NCBI GenBank assembly: GCA_905221325.1
Contig: CAJNCS010000006.1
Location: 124,001 to 188,000 of the forward strand
Reading direction: 5' to 3'
Source of the DNA: a bacterium
Lineage (GTDB): Bacteria; Bacillota; Bacilli; Lactobacillales; Streptococcaceae
Length of the DNA stretch: 64,000 nt
Below the pieces are notes generated by a model. That model was given only the letters and a program-made list of their open reading frames with translations, was not told the DNA's origin and did no database searches. This document shows positions 36,710 through 43,521 of the stretch, piece by piece. A program made the translations under genes and the position numbers. Position 1 is the first letter of the stretch. Every line of letters starts with the position of its first letter.

Positions 36710-37005
36710 TGAGAGGTTTAAAGTGGTTTTCTGGAGGAGTTGAAAGACGCCGTGAAGCTATCATCATATTAGAAAAACTTATTCAAAATATAAAATGTGA
36801 TTCTCAACTTCTCCCTTTGAAAAATATATTGATTTCTTACGAATATGAATTAAAGAAAGGAAGTATATCGATTCCTTATACCCTTAGTAGAATGAACATT
36901 GAAATTTCGAATGTATTAATTGAAAATGCACTACATTTGTCTGAAATTCAGTCTGATCAGATAAAAAAATTAAGAGAATTATCTAATATTAGATATGGAT
37001 ACTAG
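36709..37005 (+). CDS. Immunity protein for the class IIa bacteriocin (EntA-immunity family)
   Basis: A 98-residue soluble helical protein, the usual size of pediocin-type immunity proteins that lock the mannose-PTS/bacteriocin complex. ATG 36709 overlaps the bacteriocin stop (taATG) and is served by GGGGGGA; the longer in-frame start at 36685 lies inside the bacteriocin. Its helices include RREAIIILEKLIQNI and LPLKNILISYEYELKKG. Family assignment is by size, context and helical pattern. Confidence 0.78.
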   Translation: MRGLKWFSGGVERRREAIIILEKLIQNIKCDSQLLPLKNILISYEYELKKGSISIPYTLSRMNIEISNVLIENALHLSEIQSDQIKKLRELSNIRYGY

Positions 37006-37095
37006 GGTGTAGTCCAAGTGATATGTTAATTATAGTTTATGTATTCCTAATATTTTTATTGTGACTCTGGATTTGAGTGAAAAAAATTAAAACAG

Positions 37096-37104
37096 TGCTA
37101 TACT
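37096..37104 (+). promoter_or_regulatory. Cassette C promoter lacking BlpR repeats
   Basis: Extended -10 TGCTATACT (hexamer 37099-37104) followed by the same leader as the other cassettes. No AATTCAAGA pair is present at the expected positions 37040 and 37061. Confidence 0.6.
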
Positions 37105-37167
37105 AAACTTGTCAAGGTTGCAACAGGACAAAAATTAAAAATTAAAAATAAAAAAGGAGTATTTGTC

Positions 37168-37395
37168 ATGAATACAAAAATGATGTCACAATTTAAGATT
37201 ATGGATACTGATATGCTCGCTTGCGTTGAAGGTGGAGATACAGTAGGGGCTGGAGAAGTTGTTCAAGCATTGGGAGTTTGTACAATAGGAGGTGCAGCTC
37301 TGGGGAGTGTTATCCCAGTTGTGGGAACTCTTGCTGGAGGGATTTTAGGAGCACAGTTCTGTACAGCAGTTTGGGGAGCTTTGAGGGCAAGTTAA
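37168..37395 (+). CDS. Bacteriocin-like peptide C1 with double-glycine leader
   Basis: 75 residues: leader MNTKMMSQFKIMDTDMLACVEGG, mature part DTVGAGEVVQALGVCTIGGA onwards, 52 residues, hydrophobic with several GxxxG-type helix-packing motifs and two cysteines (GVCTIGG and AQFCTAV). This is typical of unmodified class II, possibly two-peptide, bacteriocins. Its partner could be the peptide encoded at 37917. Confidence 0.85.
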   Translation: MNTKMMSQFKIMDTDMLACVEGGDTVGAGEVVQALGVCTIGGAALGSVIPVVGTLAGGILGAQFCTAVWGALRAS

Positions 37396-37536
37396 ATTTT
37401 TAGAGATATAGCAGATTAAAATATAATAGTAACAAATTGATTAAGAGAATTTAAAGCAATTTCTAAAAATGCTTTAGAAACGACATTGTGCGATGCTAGA
37501 TTCAATTTACTATAGTAGTAAAAGGAGGTGATTTAT

Positions 37537-37911
37537 ATGAGATACAGGTTATTTCTTGTTATTTTCTTGACTAGTATTTTGGATATTCTTTTAGGGACAT
37601 TTTTGCAAATCTCTAATGTATCGATTGGGTGGATTGTTCTCTACAGTGGCTTGTTCGAAGTAGGAGTTTTCCTTCTTGCTAATAAAGGAGTAACGGTAAA
37701 AATCAAGGAAGTAGAAATTCGAAATCGCTTTAAATTTATTTTTGGAAAAACGTTATGGTTTCAAATCCTTTTGCTTATCTTTGCGATGGTCAAACTGTAT
37801 CTTGGTTTGGATGCGAAGTTGATTTTATTTTACGGACATATTTTCATTATCTTTAATGCCTTAATCTATCTTTTATCTACTAGCCAAATTAATTTAATAA
37901 AGAAAGTGTGA
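37537..37911 (+). CDS. Four-helix membrane protein, candidate immunity protein of cassette C
   Basis: 124 residues with four hydrophobic segments (FLVIFLTSILDILLGTFL; IGWIVLYSGLFEVGVFLL; FQILLLIFAMVKLYLGL; LILFYGHIFIIFNALIYLL). ATG 37537 is correctly spaced from AGGAGG at 37523-37528; the in-frame GTG at 37528 overlaps that site. It lies between two bacteriocin-like peptides. Confidence 0.6.
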   Translation: MRYRLFLVIFLTSILDILLGTFLQISNVSIGWIVLYSGLFEVGVFLLANKGVTVKIKEVEIRNRFKFIFGKTLWFQILLLIFAMVKLYLGLDAKLILFYGHIFIIFNALIYLLSTSQINLIKKV

Positions 37912-37916
37912 AAAGA

Positions 37917-38135
37917 ATGGAACAATCAGTCAATAATTTCTTCATTTTATCCGATGAAAAACTAACAACGATAACAGCTGGTGATAAACAACTTGCAGAT
38001 GCATTTTTAAGTGGAGTAGGTGGTGCAGTTGAGGGGATTTCGCTTTGTATGCAGACAATCCCTTTTCCAACTCCTCAGATTTATTTGATTTGCGCAGCTG
38101 GTGGGGCAGCAGCTTCAGTTTTATGGCCACATTAG
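37917..38135 (+). CDS. Bacteriocin-like peptide C2 with atypical AG cleavage site
   Basis: 72 residues: a leader of different type, MEQSVNNFFILSDEKLTTIT-AG, and a mature part DKQLADAFLSGVGGAVEG onwards containing GxxxG motifs, two cysteines (SLCMQ and YLICAAGG) and a WPH end. The cleavage pair reads Ala-Gly instead of Gly-Gly. ATG 37917 follows the overlap with the upstream stop; a GTG at 37908 is possible. Likely the second peptide of a pair with C1. Confidence 0.68.
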   Translation: MEQSVNNFFILSDEKLTTITAGDKQLADAFLSGVGGAVEGISLCMQTIPFPTPQIYLICAAGGAAASVLWPH

Positions 38136-38214
38136 AGGATTGAGTTAGTATAGAGAGTTATTAATCTGGGTATTTCTTTGAGTTTATACTCTCTATACTG
38201 TATAGGAATATATC

Positions 38215-38463
38215 ATGTATAAACACTTATTTTTCCCATATTCAAAAACCTTAGATTGGTTGACACCCTATATTCTAGTCTTGGCTTCCGACACCATTGC
38301 CTTCAATGTTTTTGTGCTAACCTTTGTGTCCGTTGTGATCTTCTATTTCTTGAATCCCATGATAGCTTTTATAGCTATATTCTTTGGTGCTGGCTATGTT
38401 GTCGGATTTTGGTTATTAAAATGGTTTGTTTTAGAGAGATTGGAGGTAAAGAATGGCTTGTAG
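38215..38463 (+). CDS. blpZ: BlpZ-like small membrane protein
   Basis: 82 residues with two or three membrane helices (LTPYILVLASDTIAFNVFVL; VSVVIFYFLNPMIAFIAIFFGAGY) and a basic tail. It resembles the blpZ product of pneumococcal immunity regions, where it lies between blpY and pncP. Here it precedes a blpY-type remnant and pncP. Role in immunity is inferred from position. Confidence 0.6.
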   Translation: MYKHLFFPYSKTLDWLTPYILVLASDTIAFNVFVLTFVSVVIFYFLNPMIAFIAIFFGAGYVVGFWLLKWFVLERLEVKNGL

Positions 38464-38496
38464 GAAGGCTTACTTAGTGTTTAAGTGATTACCCTT

Positions 38497-38595
38497 ATGG
38501 CTGTTTTCAATAAAGATTATACCTTGTTTTTTGATTTTTATTATAAAAATGTCAAATGCATCTCCTTACATTCATTCCTGATTCCTAAAAACTGA
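38497..38595 (+). pseudogene. Truncated start of a CPBP (BlpY-like) gene
   Basis: ATG GCT GTT TTC AAT AAA encodes MAVFNKDYTLFFDFYYK and then diverges to a stop after 32 codons. The first 12 residues resemble MAIFNKCHALFF, the start of the CPBP gene at 42748. It is the 5' relic of a second copy. The rest of the 324-base gap shows no gene. Confidence 0.6.
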
Positions 38596-38787
38596 ATCAC
38601 TGTTTTCCTCAGGTTTATCTGGGGGAGGCAGTGCTTTTTTGAAATAAAGACATAGATATTCCTGTTTTCCAATTTCCCTTATTTTAACCATTCGGGAAAT
38701 CTCAAGCACTACTTAAGATTTAGAGTAAGGATTTAGGGAAATATGGTTTATATTAGAGATGTTCCGAGTTTATAAAGGAGGGATTAC

Positions 38788-39477
38788 ATGAAAAAGTATC
38801 AGCTTCTATTCAAAACAAGTGCAATTTTATCCTACCTATTTTTCGTATTTGGTCTTTCTCAGCTGACGCTTATCGTCCAAAACTATTGGCAATTTTCTTC
38901 TCAGATAGGCAATTTATTCTGGATTCAAAATATCTTGAGTTTACTTTTTATTGGAGTCATGATTGTGGTTCTTGTTAAGACAGGCCATGGTTATCTCTTT
39001 CGCATTCCAAGAAAAAAATGGCTTTGGTATTCGATTTTGACAATATTAGTGGTAGTGTTCCAGATCTCTTTTAACGTTCAGACAGCTAAACATGTTCAGT
39101 CAACTGCGGAAGGTTGGGCTGTATTGATTGGTTATAGTGGGACTAACTTTGCAGAGCTAGGTATTTATATAGCCCTGTTCTTTCTGGTTCCACTGATGGA
39201 AGAGTTAATCTATAGAGGATTACTGCAACACGCTTTCTTTAAGCATTCGCGATTTGGTCTTGATTTGCTTCTTCCTTCTATTTTATTTGCTCTCCCTCAT
39301 TTTTCAAGCCTGCCTAGTCTGTTAGATATCTTCGTCTTTGCAACAGTTGGAATCATCTTTGCTGGTTTGACCCGCTATACCAAGAGCATTTATCCATCCT
39401 ATGCGGTGCATGTGATTAATAATATTGTAGCGACATTACCATTTTTGCTGACTTTTTTACACAGGGTATTTAGCTAA
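38788..39477 (+). CDS. pncP: CPBP intramembrane metalloprotease, PncP-like
   Basis: A 229-residue protein with seven or eight membrane helices and the CPBP/Abi motifs EELIYRGLLQHAFF (motif 1) and FALPHFSSLPS (motif 2), plus a late HVINNI. Members in blp loci are associated with bacteriocin self-immunity. GGAGGG precedes the ATG. The last codons (the GTATTTAGC end) are also copied at 40845, at a duplication boundary. Confidence 0.85.
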   Translation: MKKYQLLFKTSAILSYLFFVFGLSQLTLIVQNYWQFSSQIGNLFWIQNILSLLFIGVMIVVLVKTGHGYLFRIPRKKWLWYSILTILVVVFQISFNVQTAKHVQSTAEGWAVLIGYSGTNFAELGIYIALFFLVPLMEELIYRGLLQHAFFKHSRFGLDLLLPSILFALPHFSSLPSLLDIFVFATVGIIFAGLTRYTKSIYPSYAVHVINNIVATLPFLLTFLHRVFS

Positions 39478-39509
39478 AAATAGTAGATTAAAAATAATTA
39501 TCGATTATG

Positions 39510-39566
39510 AGAAGTGAATAAGATTAGATTTCTGAATAATAGAATTTAATTTTATTCACTTCTTAT
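39510..39566 (+). terminator. Terminator after pncP
   Basis: AGAAGTGAATAAGATTA / TAATTTTATTCACTTCT with a ~20-base loop. An equivalent copy exists in the second repeat block. Confidence 0.65.
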
Positions 39567-39597
39567 TAGTTGACTAAGGAAATTGTGCTCTTTGAGC

Positions 39598-39662
39598 AAT
39601 TCAAGACGTTTCGATGACAATTCAAGATTTGGATGAAAAATTTTAAAAAACAATGATATACT
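39598..39662 (+). promoter_or_regulatory. BlpR-type promoter of cassette D
   Basis: AATTCAAGA at 39598 and 39619; TGATATACT with hexamer 39657-39662; shared leader after it. Confidence 0.88.
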
Positions 39663-39718
39663 AAACTTGTCAAGGTTGCAACAGGACAAAAATTAAAAAT
39701 AAAAAAGGAGTATTTGTC

Positions 39719-39904
39719 ATGAATACAAAAATGATGTCACAATTTGAGATTATGGATACTGATATGCTTGCTTGCGTTGAAGGTGGTAGAAAATTTGGTG
39801 ATTGTGAAACTGCAATTTCCGCTGGAATTGGTGTAGGTGCTGTTTTTGCAGGCCCGTGGGGAGCGGTTGGTTTAGGCATGGTAGCAGCCGCTTATTACTG
39901 TTAA
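39719..39904 (+). CDS. Bacteriocin-like peptide D1
   Basis: 61 residues: leader MNTKMMSQFEIMDTDMLACVEGG, 38-residue mature part starting RKFGDCETAISAGIG and ending AAAYYC. It shares the segment AGPWGAVGLG with the next peptide. Two cysteines lie near the ends. Small, glycine-rich and amphipathic, consistent with one half of a class IIb two-peptide bacteriocin. Confidence 0.85.
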   Translation: MNTKMMSQFEIMDTDMLACVEGGRKFGDCETAISAGIGVGAVFAGPWGAVGLGMVAAAYYC

Positions 39905-39960
39905 TAATCATTTGGATATTAGTATTTATAGTGATACCAAACTTAATTTGGAGGTAAAAA

Positions 39961-40155
39961 ATGAATAAGAATAATATTAAGAAATTTGAAGTTGTTGATG
40001 TAGAACTACTATCAACTATTAATGGTGGTGATTGGCGTTGTGTGGTAGGAACAGCAGGAGGTGCGATATTTGGAGGTGCACTTGCAGGTCCGTGGGGAGC
40101 GGTTGGTTTAGGCACGGTTACTAATATGTTTTTTTGTGCTACCCCTGTTAGTTAA
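39961..40155 (+). CDS. Bacteriocin-like peptide D2, partner of D1
   Basis: 64 residues: a different leader MNKNNIKKFEVVDVELLSTINGG and mature part DWRCVVGTAGGAIFGGALAG followed by the same PWGAVGLG segment and FFCATPVS. GxxxG motifs (GTAGG, GGALAG) fit helix-helix pairing with D1. TTGGAGG precedes the ATG. Comparable in layout to blpM/blpN pairs. Confidence 0.83.
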   Translation: MNKNNIKKFEVVDVELLSTINGGDWRCVVGTAGGAIFGGALAGPWGAVGLGTVTNMFFCATPVS

Positions 40156-40202
40156 TGCCTAATGAAAATCAGAGATTAAACTAGTAGACTAGTTACAAAT
40201 AG

Positions 40203-40221
40203 CTCAAAGCACTGTTTTGAG
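40203..40221 (+). other. Hairpin in the D2-immunity gap, possibly a boxB remnant
   Basis: CTCAAAGCACTGTTTTGAG resembles the boxB core of BOX elements. The remaining 308-base gap is A/T-rich with no convincing gene. Confidence 0.3.
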
Positions 40222-40463
40222 AAGTATAAGCGACAAATAATTTATAGGCTAATGTAAAAAATTAGAGTTCTTATGAAAGTTTTTAAATTTTTGAAGTATA
40301 TGCTAAGTAATATCAATATCGATGAATAGTTTAAATATAGGTTAGTTAATAGATAATACTACAGTATTCTTGTCTAGAGCAGAGGGAACGTTAGTCAGTA
40401 TTAGAATTGAAAACTCACTTATTTAGTATATATTAAAGTAAGAGTGAAGGAGAAACTAGAAAT

Positions 40464-40673
40464 ATGAAAAAATACGTATATTTTTTAGATTTGTTTGCCC
40501 GAGTTTTATTAATATTGGCGTCTATTTTTCTTTGTATAAGAGTATTCATGATTTCAACGGAACTCTGGAGAAATATTTTGGTACTGGTAAGTACTCCTAT
40601 TACAATCTATAGTCTGATAAAACATAGATTAGATAATAAGCTATATAAAAATCATAGTAAGAAAAAGTTATGA
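40464..40673 (+). CDS. Small two-helix membrane protein, candidate immunity protein of cassette D
   Basis: 69 residues: two membrane helices (LFARVLLILASIFLCIRVFM and NILVLVSTPITIYSLI) and a lysine-rich tail. GAAGGAG lies 12 bases before the ATG. Its size and charge fit two-peptide bacteriocin immunity proteins. No relative is recognised with certainty. Confidence 0.58.
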   Translation: MKKYVYFLDLFARVLLILASIFLCIRVFMISTELWRNILVLVSTPITIYSLIKHRLDNKLYKNHSKKKL

Positions 40674-40793
40674 AACTATTGATCTATAGAACTGGTTTAC
40701 GTGATTTGTAAAAAACAGAATAAATAGTAGGTATTCTCAAGTATTCATCTTTTAAATAGACTTTTGTTTTAGTAAAAGAATATTAAAAAGTAG

Positions 40794-40850
40794 TGCTATA
40801 ATAAACCTGTCAAGGTCGCAACAGGACAAAAATTAAAAATAAAAACAGGA
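40794..40850 (+). other. Orphan bacteriocin promoter/leader scar
   Basis: Extended -10 TGCTATAAT (hexamer 40797-40802) and the cassette leader CCTGTCAAGGTCGCAACAGG followed by AAAAATTAAAAATAAAAACAGG. Instead of a ribosome site and peptide gene, the sequence runs straight into the duplicated pncP 3' end. There is no BlpR repeat upstream. Confidence 0.72.
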
Positions 40851-41172
40851 TATTTAGCTAAAAATAGTGGAGTAAAAATAATTATCGATTATAAGAAGTG
40901 AATAAGATTAGATTTCTGAATAATAGAATTTAATCTTATTCACTTCTTATTAGTTGACTGAGAAAATTGTGCTCTTTGAGCAATTCAAGACGTTTCGATG
41001 ACAATTCAAGATTCGGGTGAAAAATTTTAAAAAACAATGATATACTAAGTTTGTCAAAGTTGCAACAAGACAAAAATTAAAAATAAAAAAGGAGGTATTC
41101 ATCATGAATACAAAAATGATGGAACAATTTGAGATTATGGATACTGATATGCTTGCTTGCGTTGAAGGTGGT
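40845..41172 (+). repeat. Direct repeat block, copy 2
   Basis: Near-identical to 39461-39787, including the terminator hairpin (40894-40950), the BlpR promoter and the leader-coding sequence. Differences are scattered point changes. Confidence 0.9.
40982..41046 (+). promoter_or_regulatory. BlpR-type promoter of cassette E
   Basis: AATTCAAGA at 40982 and 41003; TGATATACT with hexamer 41041-41046. Confidence 0.88.
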
Positions 41173-41334
41173 GGCTGCAATTGGGGAGATTTTGCCAAAG
41201 CAGGTGTTGGAGGAGGAGTAGCAAGAGGTCTTCAACTAGGCATTAAAACAGGAACATGGCAAGGCGCTGCAACTGGTGCTGTGGGTGGAGCTATACTTGG
41301 AGGTGTAGCCTATGCAGCAACATGTTGGTGGTAA
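41104..41334 (+). CDS. blpI: BlpI/BlpJ-type bacteriocin peptide
   Basis: 76 residues: leader MNTKMMEQFEIMDTDMLACVEGG and a 53-residue mature part beginning GCNWGDFAKAGVGGG and ending VAYAATCWW, the hallmark of pneumococcal BlpI/BlpJ. Two cysteines at the extreme ends could form a disulfide. It is followed by a very small membrane gene with translational spacing of only two bases. Confidence 0.85.
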   Translation: MNTKMMEQFEIMDTDMLACVEGGGCNWGDFAKAGVGGGVARGLQLGIKTGTWQGAATGAVGGAILGGVAYAATCWW

Positions 41335-41336
41335 TT

Positions 41337-41456
41337 ATGGATTTTAAAAGTTTTATAATTGGTTTAGTAGTTGGTATATTTGGTCCTTATATGGATGATT
41401 TAATTAGAAAAATATTTTCAAAATCTCCCAAAAAGGATACGGATAGTACCCCGTAA
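41337..41456 (+). CDS. 39-residue membrane peptide, candidate BlpI immunity
   Basis: MDFKSFIIGLVVGIFGPYMD then a basic and polar tail ending SKSPKKDTDSTP. One membrane helix. ATG 41337 lies two bases after the blpI stop, with GGTGG just upstream. Tiny immunity peptides of this form follow several blp bacteriocin genes. Confidence 0.6.
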   Translation: MDFKSFIIGLVVGIFGPYMDDLIRKIFSKSPKKDTDSTP

Positions 41457-41467
41457 AAAATAAATTT

Positions 41468-41508
41468 CTCCCCTGTATTTGCTAGCTTAATTTACAGGGG
41501 AGTTTCTT
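41468..41508 (+). terminator. Terminator of cassette E
   Basis: CTCCCCTGTA / TACAGGGGAG with a 15-base loop, followed by TTTCTTT. Confidence 0.85.
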
Positions 41509-41630
41509 TAATTTTGTTTAGCATGTCAAAATAATATGTGATAGCAGGATGAAAAGTCTACAAACAAGTTGGTATCAATACAATATAAAGAGGAAAGTAT
41601 GTTTTTCATGCTTGCTTTTTTAATTTTTTT

Positions 41631-41697
41631 ACAATTCAAGACGTTTCGATGACCATTTAAGATTTAGATGAATTTGTAATTTTAAATAAGGTAAGAT
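41631..41697 (+). promoter_or_regulatory. BlpR-type promoter of the thioredoxin-like gene
   Basis: ACAATTCAAGA at 41631 and ACCATTTAAGA at 41652 (21-base period), and TAAGAT at 41692-41697, 38 bases after the second core. The downstream leader differs from the bacteriocin cassettes. Confidence 0.8.
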
Positions 41698-41726
41698 AAA
41701 GACAACAAATGTAAAGGAGTATTCTT

Positions 41727-42695
41727 ATGAAGAAACAAAAGATAAAATCGCTATTACTTGTACCACTTGTATTTGCATCTATTATTACAGGTGTTGTATA
41801 TGCAGAAGAGCAGACTACTTCTTCCTCTATACAGACTAATGATAGTTCTCTTGTGGCACCAGATTTACCATCGACTAAGGAAAATATGGAGCATAAATCT
41901 TCCGTTGTGACTCCCGAAGAGTATGAACAGAATGTTGAGAACTTTAAAAAGATAGATATTGAAGCTGTACGTCAATCTTTTACAGAGGATCAATTGGAAC
42001 ATACCATTTATTTTGGTAGAAAAACTTGCTCTCATTGTCGTCAATTTTCTCCTGAATTGAAAGAATTTAATAACTTGATTGAAAAGAAGTTAGAGTATTA
42101 TGATTTGGATGGCAAAGATTTTGATGGGGAGGCGAGAGAGTTTCTATTTAAAAAAGTCGGGATTCCAGGAACACCAACAATTTTGTATTTAAGAAACGGA
42201 CATCCGATATCTGGATGGGTTGGTGGGGGAGCGACTGCACAACAGGTTTATGATTATATGTACTCTAGAAACTCACCTAAGCAAACGGAGACAGTGGCAT
42301 CTTCTGAGGATACAGTAACTGGAAGTGTCCGTGATGATAAAACAGGAGAGGTGAAGAATTCAAAGGAAAATTCGACTAATAACAGTGATAACAGAGAGCC
42401 ATTGAAGAATAATATTCCTCATTCTGACACTATAACTGTTCAGTCTGAAGATTTGGTAATGATAGATAAGAAGAAGCAAGGGGAGTCATCTCAGACGATT
42501 TCTGAAAATACTGAGAAGTTACAAACTCCTTTATCCAAGGTTGAGGGGAATGATTCTCCCTCCAAAACCAGTCATTTGAGTAAACAATTACTACCTAATA
42601 CAGGAGTGGAAGAAAGTTACAATCTATTACGTCTAGCGGTTGCACTCTTAATTACTTCAGGTATGATTAAGTGGAGACAAAGAATTCATAAATAA
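41727..42695 (+). CDS. Secreted, LPXTG-anchored thioredoxin-like protein of the blp regulon
   Basis: 322 residues. Signal peptide ([25 protein letters not shown], cleaved near 26), a thioredoxin-fold domain (about residues 75-180) with active site Cys101-Ser-His-Cys104 in [15 protein letters not shown] and the cis-proline loop [12 protein letters not shown], a Ser/Asn/Lys-rich spacer, and LPNTG at about 289 with a hydrophobic tail and RQRIHK. Resembles bacteriocin transport accessory proteins (PedC/BrcD type) and, in role, BlpG of S. thermophilus, a thiol-disulfide oxidase needed for thermophilin 9. Wall anchoring by sortase is unusual. Likely makes the disulfide in the co-regulated bacteriocins, all of which have two cysteines. 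Confidence 0.85.
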   Translation: MKKQKIKSLLLVPLVFASIITGVVYAEEQTTSSSIQTNDSSLVAPDLPSTKENMEHKSSVVTPEEYEQNVENFKKIDIEAVRQSFTEDQLEHTIYFGRKTCSHCRQFSPELKEFNNLIEKKLEYYDLDGKDFDGEAREFLFKKVGIPGTPTILYLRNGHPISGWVGGGATAQQVYDYMYSRNSPKQTETVASSEDTVTGSVRDDKTGEVKNSKENSTNNSDNREPLKNNIPHSDTITVQSEDLVMIDKKKQGESSQTISENTEKLQTPLSKVEGNDSPSKTSHLSKQLLPNTGVEESYNLLRLAVALLITSGMIKWRQRIHK

Positions 42696-42747
42696 AAATT
42701 CTTGAATCCTTATTTTGATTGACTCTAATCGGAGAGAGGTTGTATTT

Positions 42748-43359
42748 ATGGCCATTTTTAATAAATGTCATGCCTTGTTTTTTTGATTCTTAGTATTTGC
42801 AATCGTTGGTGCAGCGGGGTATTCCATCAATCAAGGGGATTATTTTCAACACCAGTATACATTCATTGTTGTAAAGAGTCTCTTGCTTTTCCTTAGTTTT
42901 GGCTATGCGAAATGGTTTGACATGATTTCTTTTGGGATTTTAAGCAAGAAACAACTCTTGCTGTTCATTGGAATCTTTCTTTTTACTGTGCTGGTAAATA
43001 TAGGTTATCATACCTTTTTCTCAGTTTCTTCTGGTGCAGCAACCCAACACCTTGAGGAAACTAGTAACGGACTTTCGCTTTCCTTTATTGTAAGTGTCAC
43101 AGTTTTGGCACCTATCCAGGAGGAATTTATTTTTAGAGGAATCCTGCAAGGTGCGATTTTTGAAAATTCTTGGCTAGGGCTTGTACTGACTTCCTCTCTC
43201 TTTTCTTTTCTGCATGCTCCTTATGATTTTCCTTCGTTTTTCTATTATCTACTTGGAGGCTTGTTGCTGGGGGTTGCTTACAAAAAGAGCCAAAACCTAT
43301 GGGTTTCCACTTTAGTCCACATGTCTTACAACAGTTTACCACTCTTAACTTATTTATAA
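42748..43359 (+). pseudogene. blpY: BlpY-like CPBP metalloprotease with an in-frame TGA
   Basis: The frame starts MAIFNKCHALFF, hits TGA at 42784-42786 (codon 13), and continues in the same frame FLVFAIVGAAGYSINQGDYF through a complete CPBP protein. Motifs 1 and 2 are intact (APIQEEFIFRGILQGAIF and LFSFLHAP). The usual length would be 203 residues. Either a nonsense mutant, or translation restarts at an internal codon (for example TTG 42883) giving a protein lacking the first membrane helices. Its start is shared with the relic at 38497. Confidence 0.75.
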
Positions 43360-43367
43360 AAATCATG

Positions 43368-43402
43368 AAAAGGTAAGCAGACGATGATGCTTGCCTTTTT
43401 CT
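43368..43402 (+). terminator. Terminator at the end of the blp locus
   Basis: AAAAGGTAAGCA / TGCTTGCCTTTT with an 8-base loop, then TTTTTC. Confidence 0.8.
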
Positions 43403-43463
43403 TTTCATAATAATGGCTCAAGCCGATCCAGAGGCTTTTCTTTGAAAATCGGGTATGGACTGG

Positions 43464-43492
43464 TTGACGAATAGACCAAAAACTAGTAGAAT
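43464..43492 (+). promoter_or_regulatory. ccrZ promoter
   Basis: TTGACG at 43464-43469, 17-base spacer, TAGAAT at 43487-43492. Confidence 0.75.
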
Positions 43493-43521
43493 AGTAAGGA
43501 AACTTTATACGGAGGAAAGAA

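Larger units (their letters stand above)
39461..39787 (+). repeat. Direct repeat block, copy 1 (pncP end to leader of peptide D1)
   Basis: About 327 bases nearly identical to 40845-41172. It contains the pncP 3' end, a long terminator hairpin, a BlpR promoter, the shared leader and the sequence coding for the secretion leader. It provides perfect substrate for recombination that deletes or swaps the intervening cassette. Confidence 0.9.

Noticed and set aside
39750..40115. Minus-strand open frame across peptides D1 and D2
   Set aside because: It is antisense to two clear double-glycine peptides and contains only their mirrored glycine/alanine codons.
35249..41103. Repeated cassette leaders as a CRISPR array
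   Set aside because: Repeats are kilobases apart, each precedes a bacteriocin gene, and no cas genes are present.
41256..41336. N-terminal extension of the 39-residue immunity candidate
   Set aside because: The upstream part is out-of-frame blpI coding sequence; ATG 41337 has its own ribosome site.
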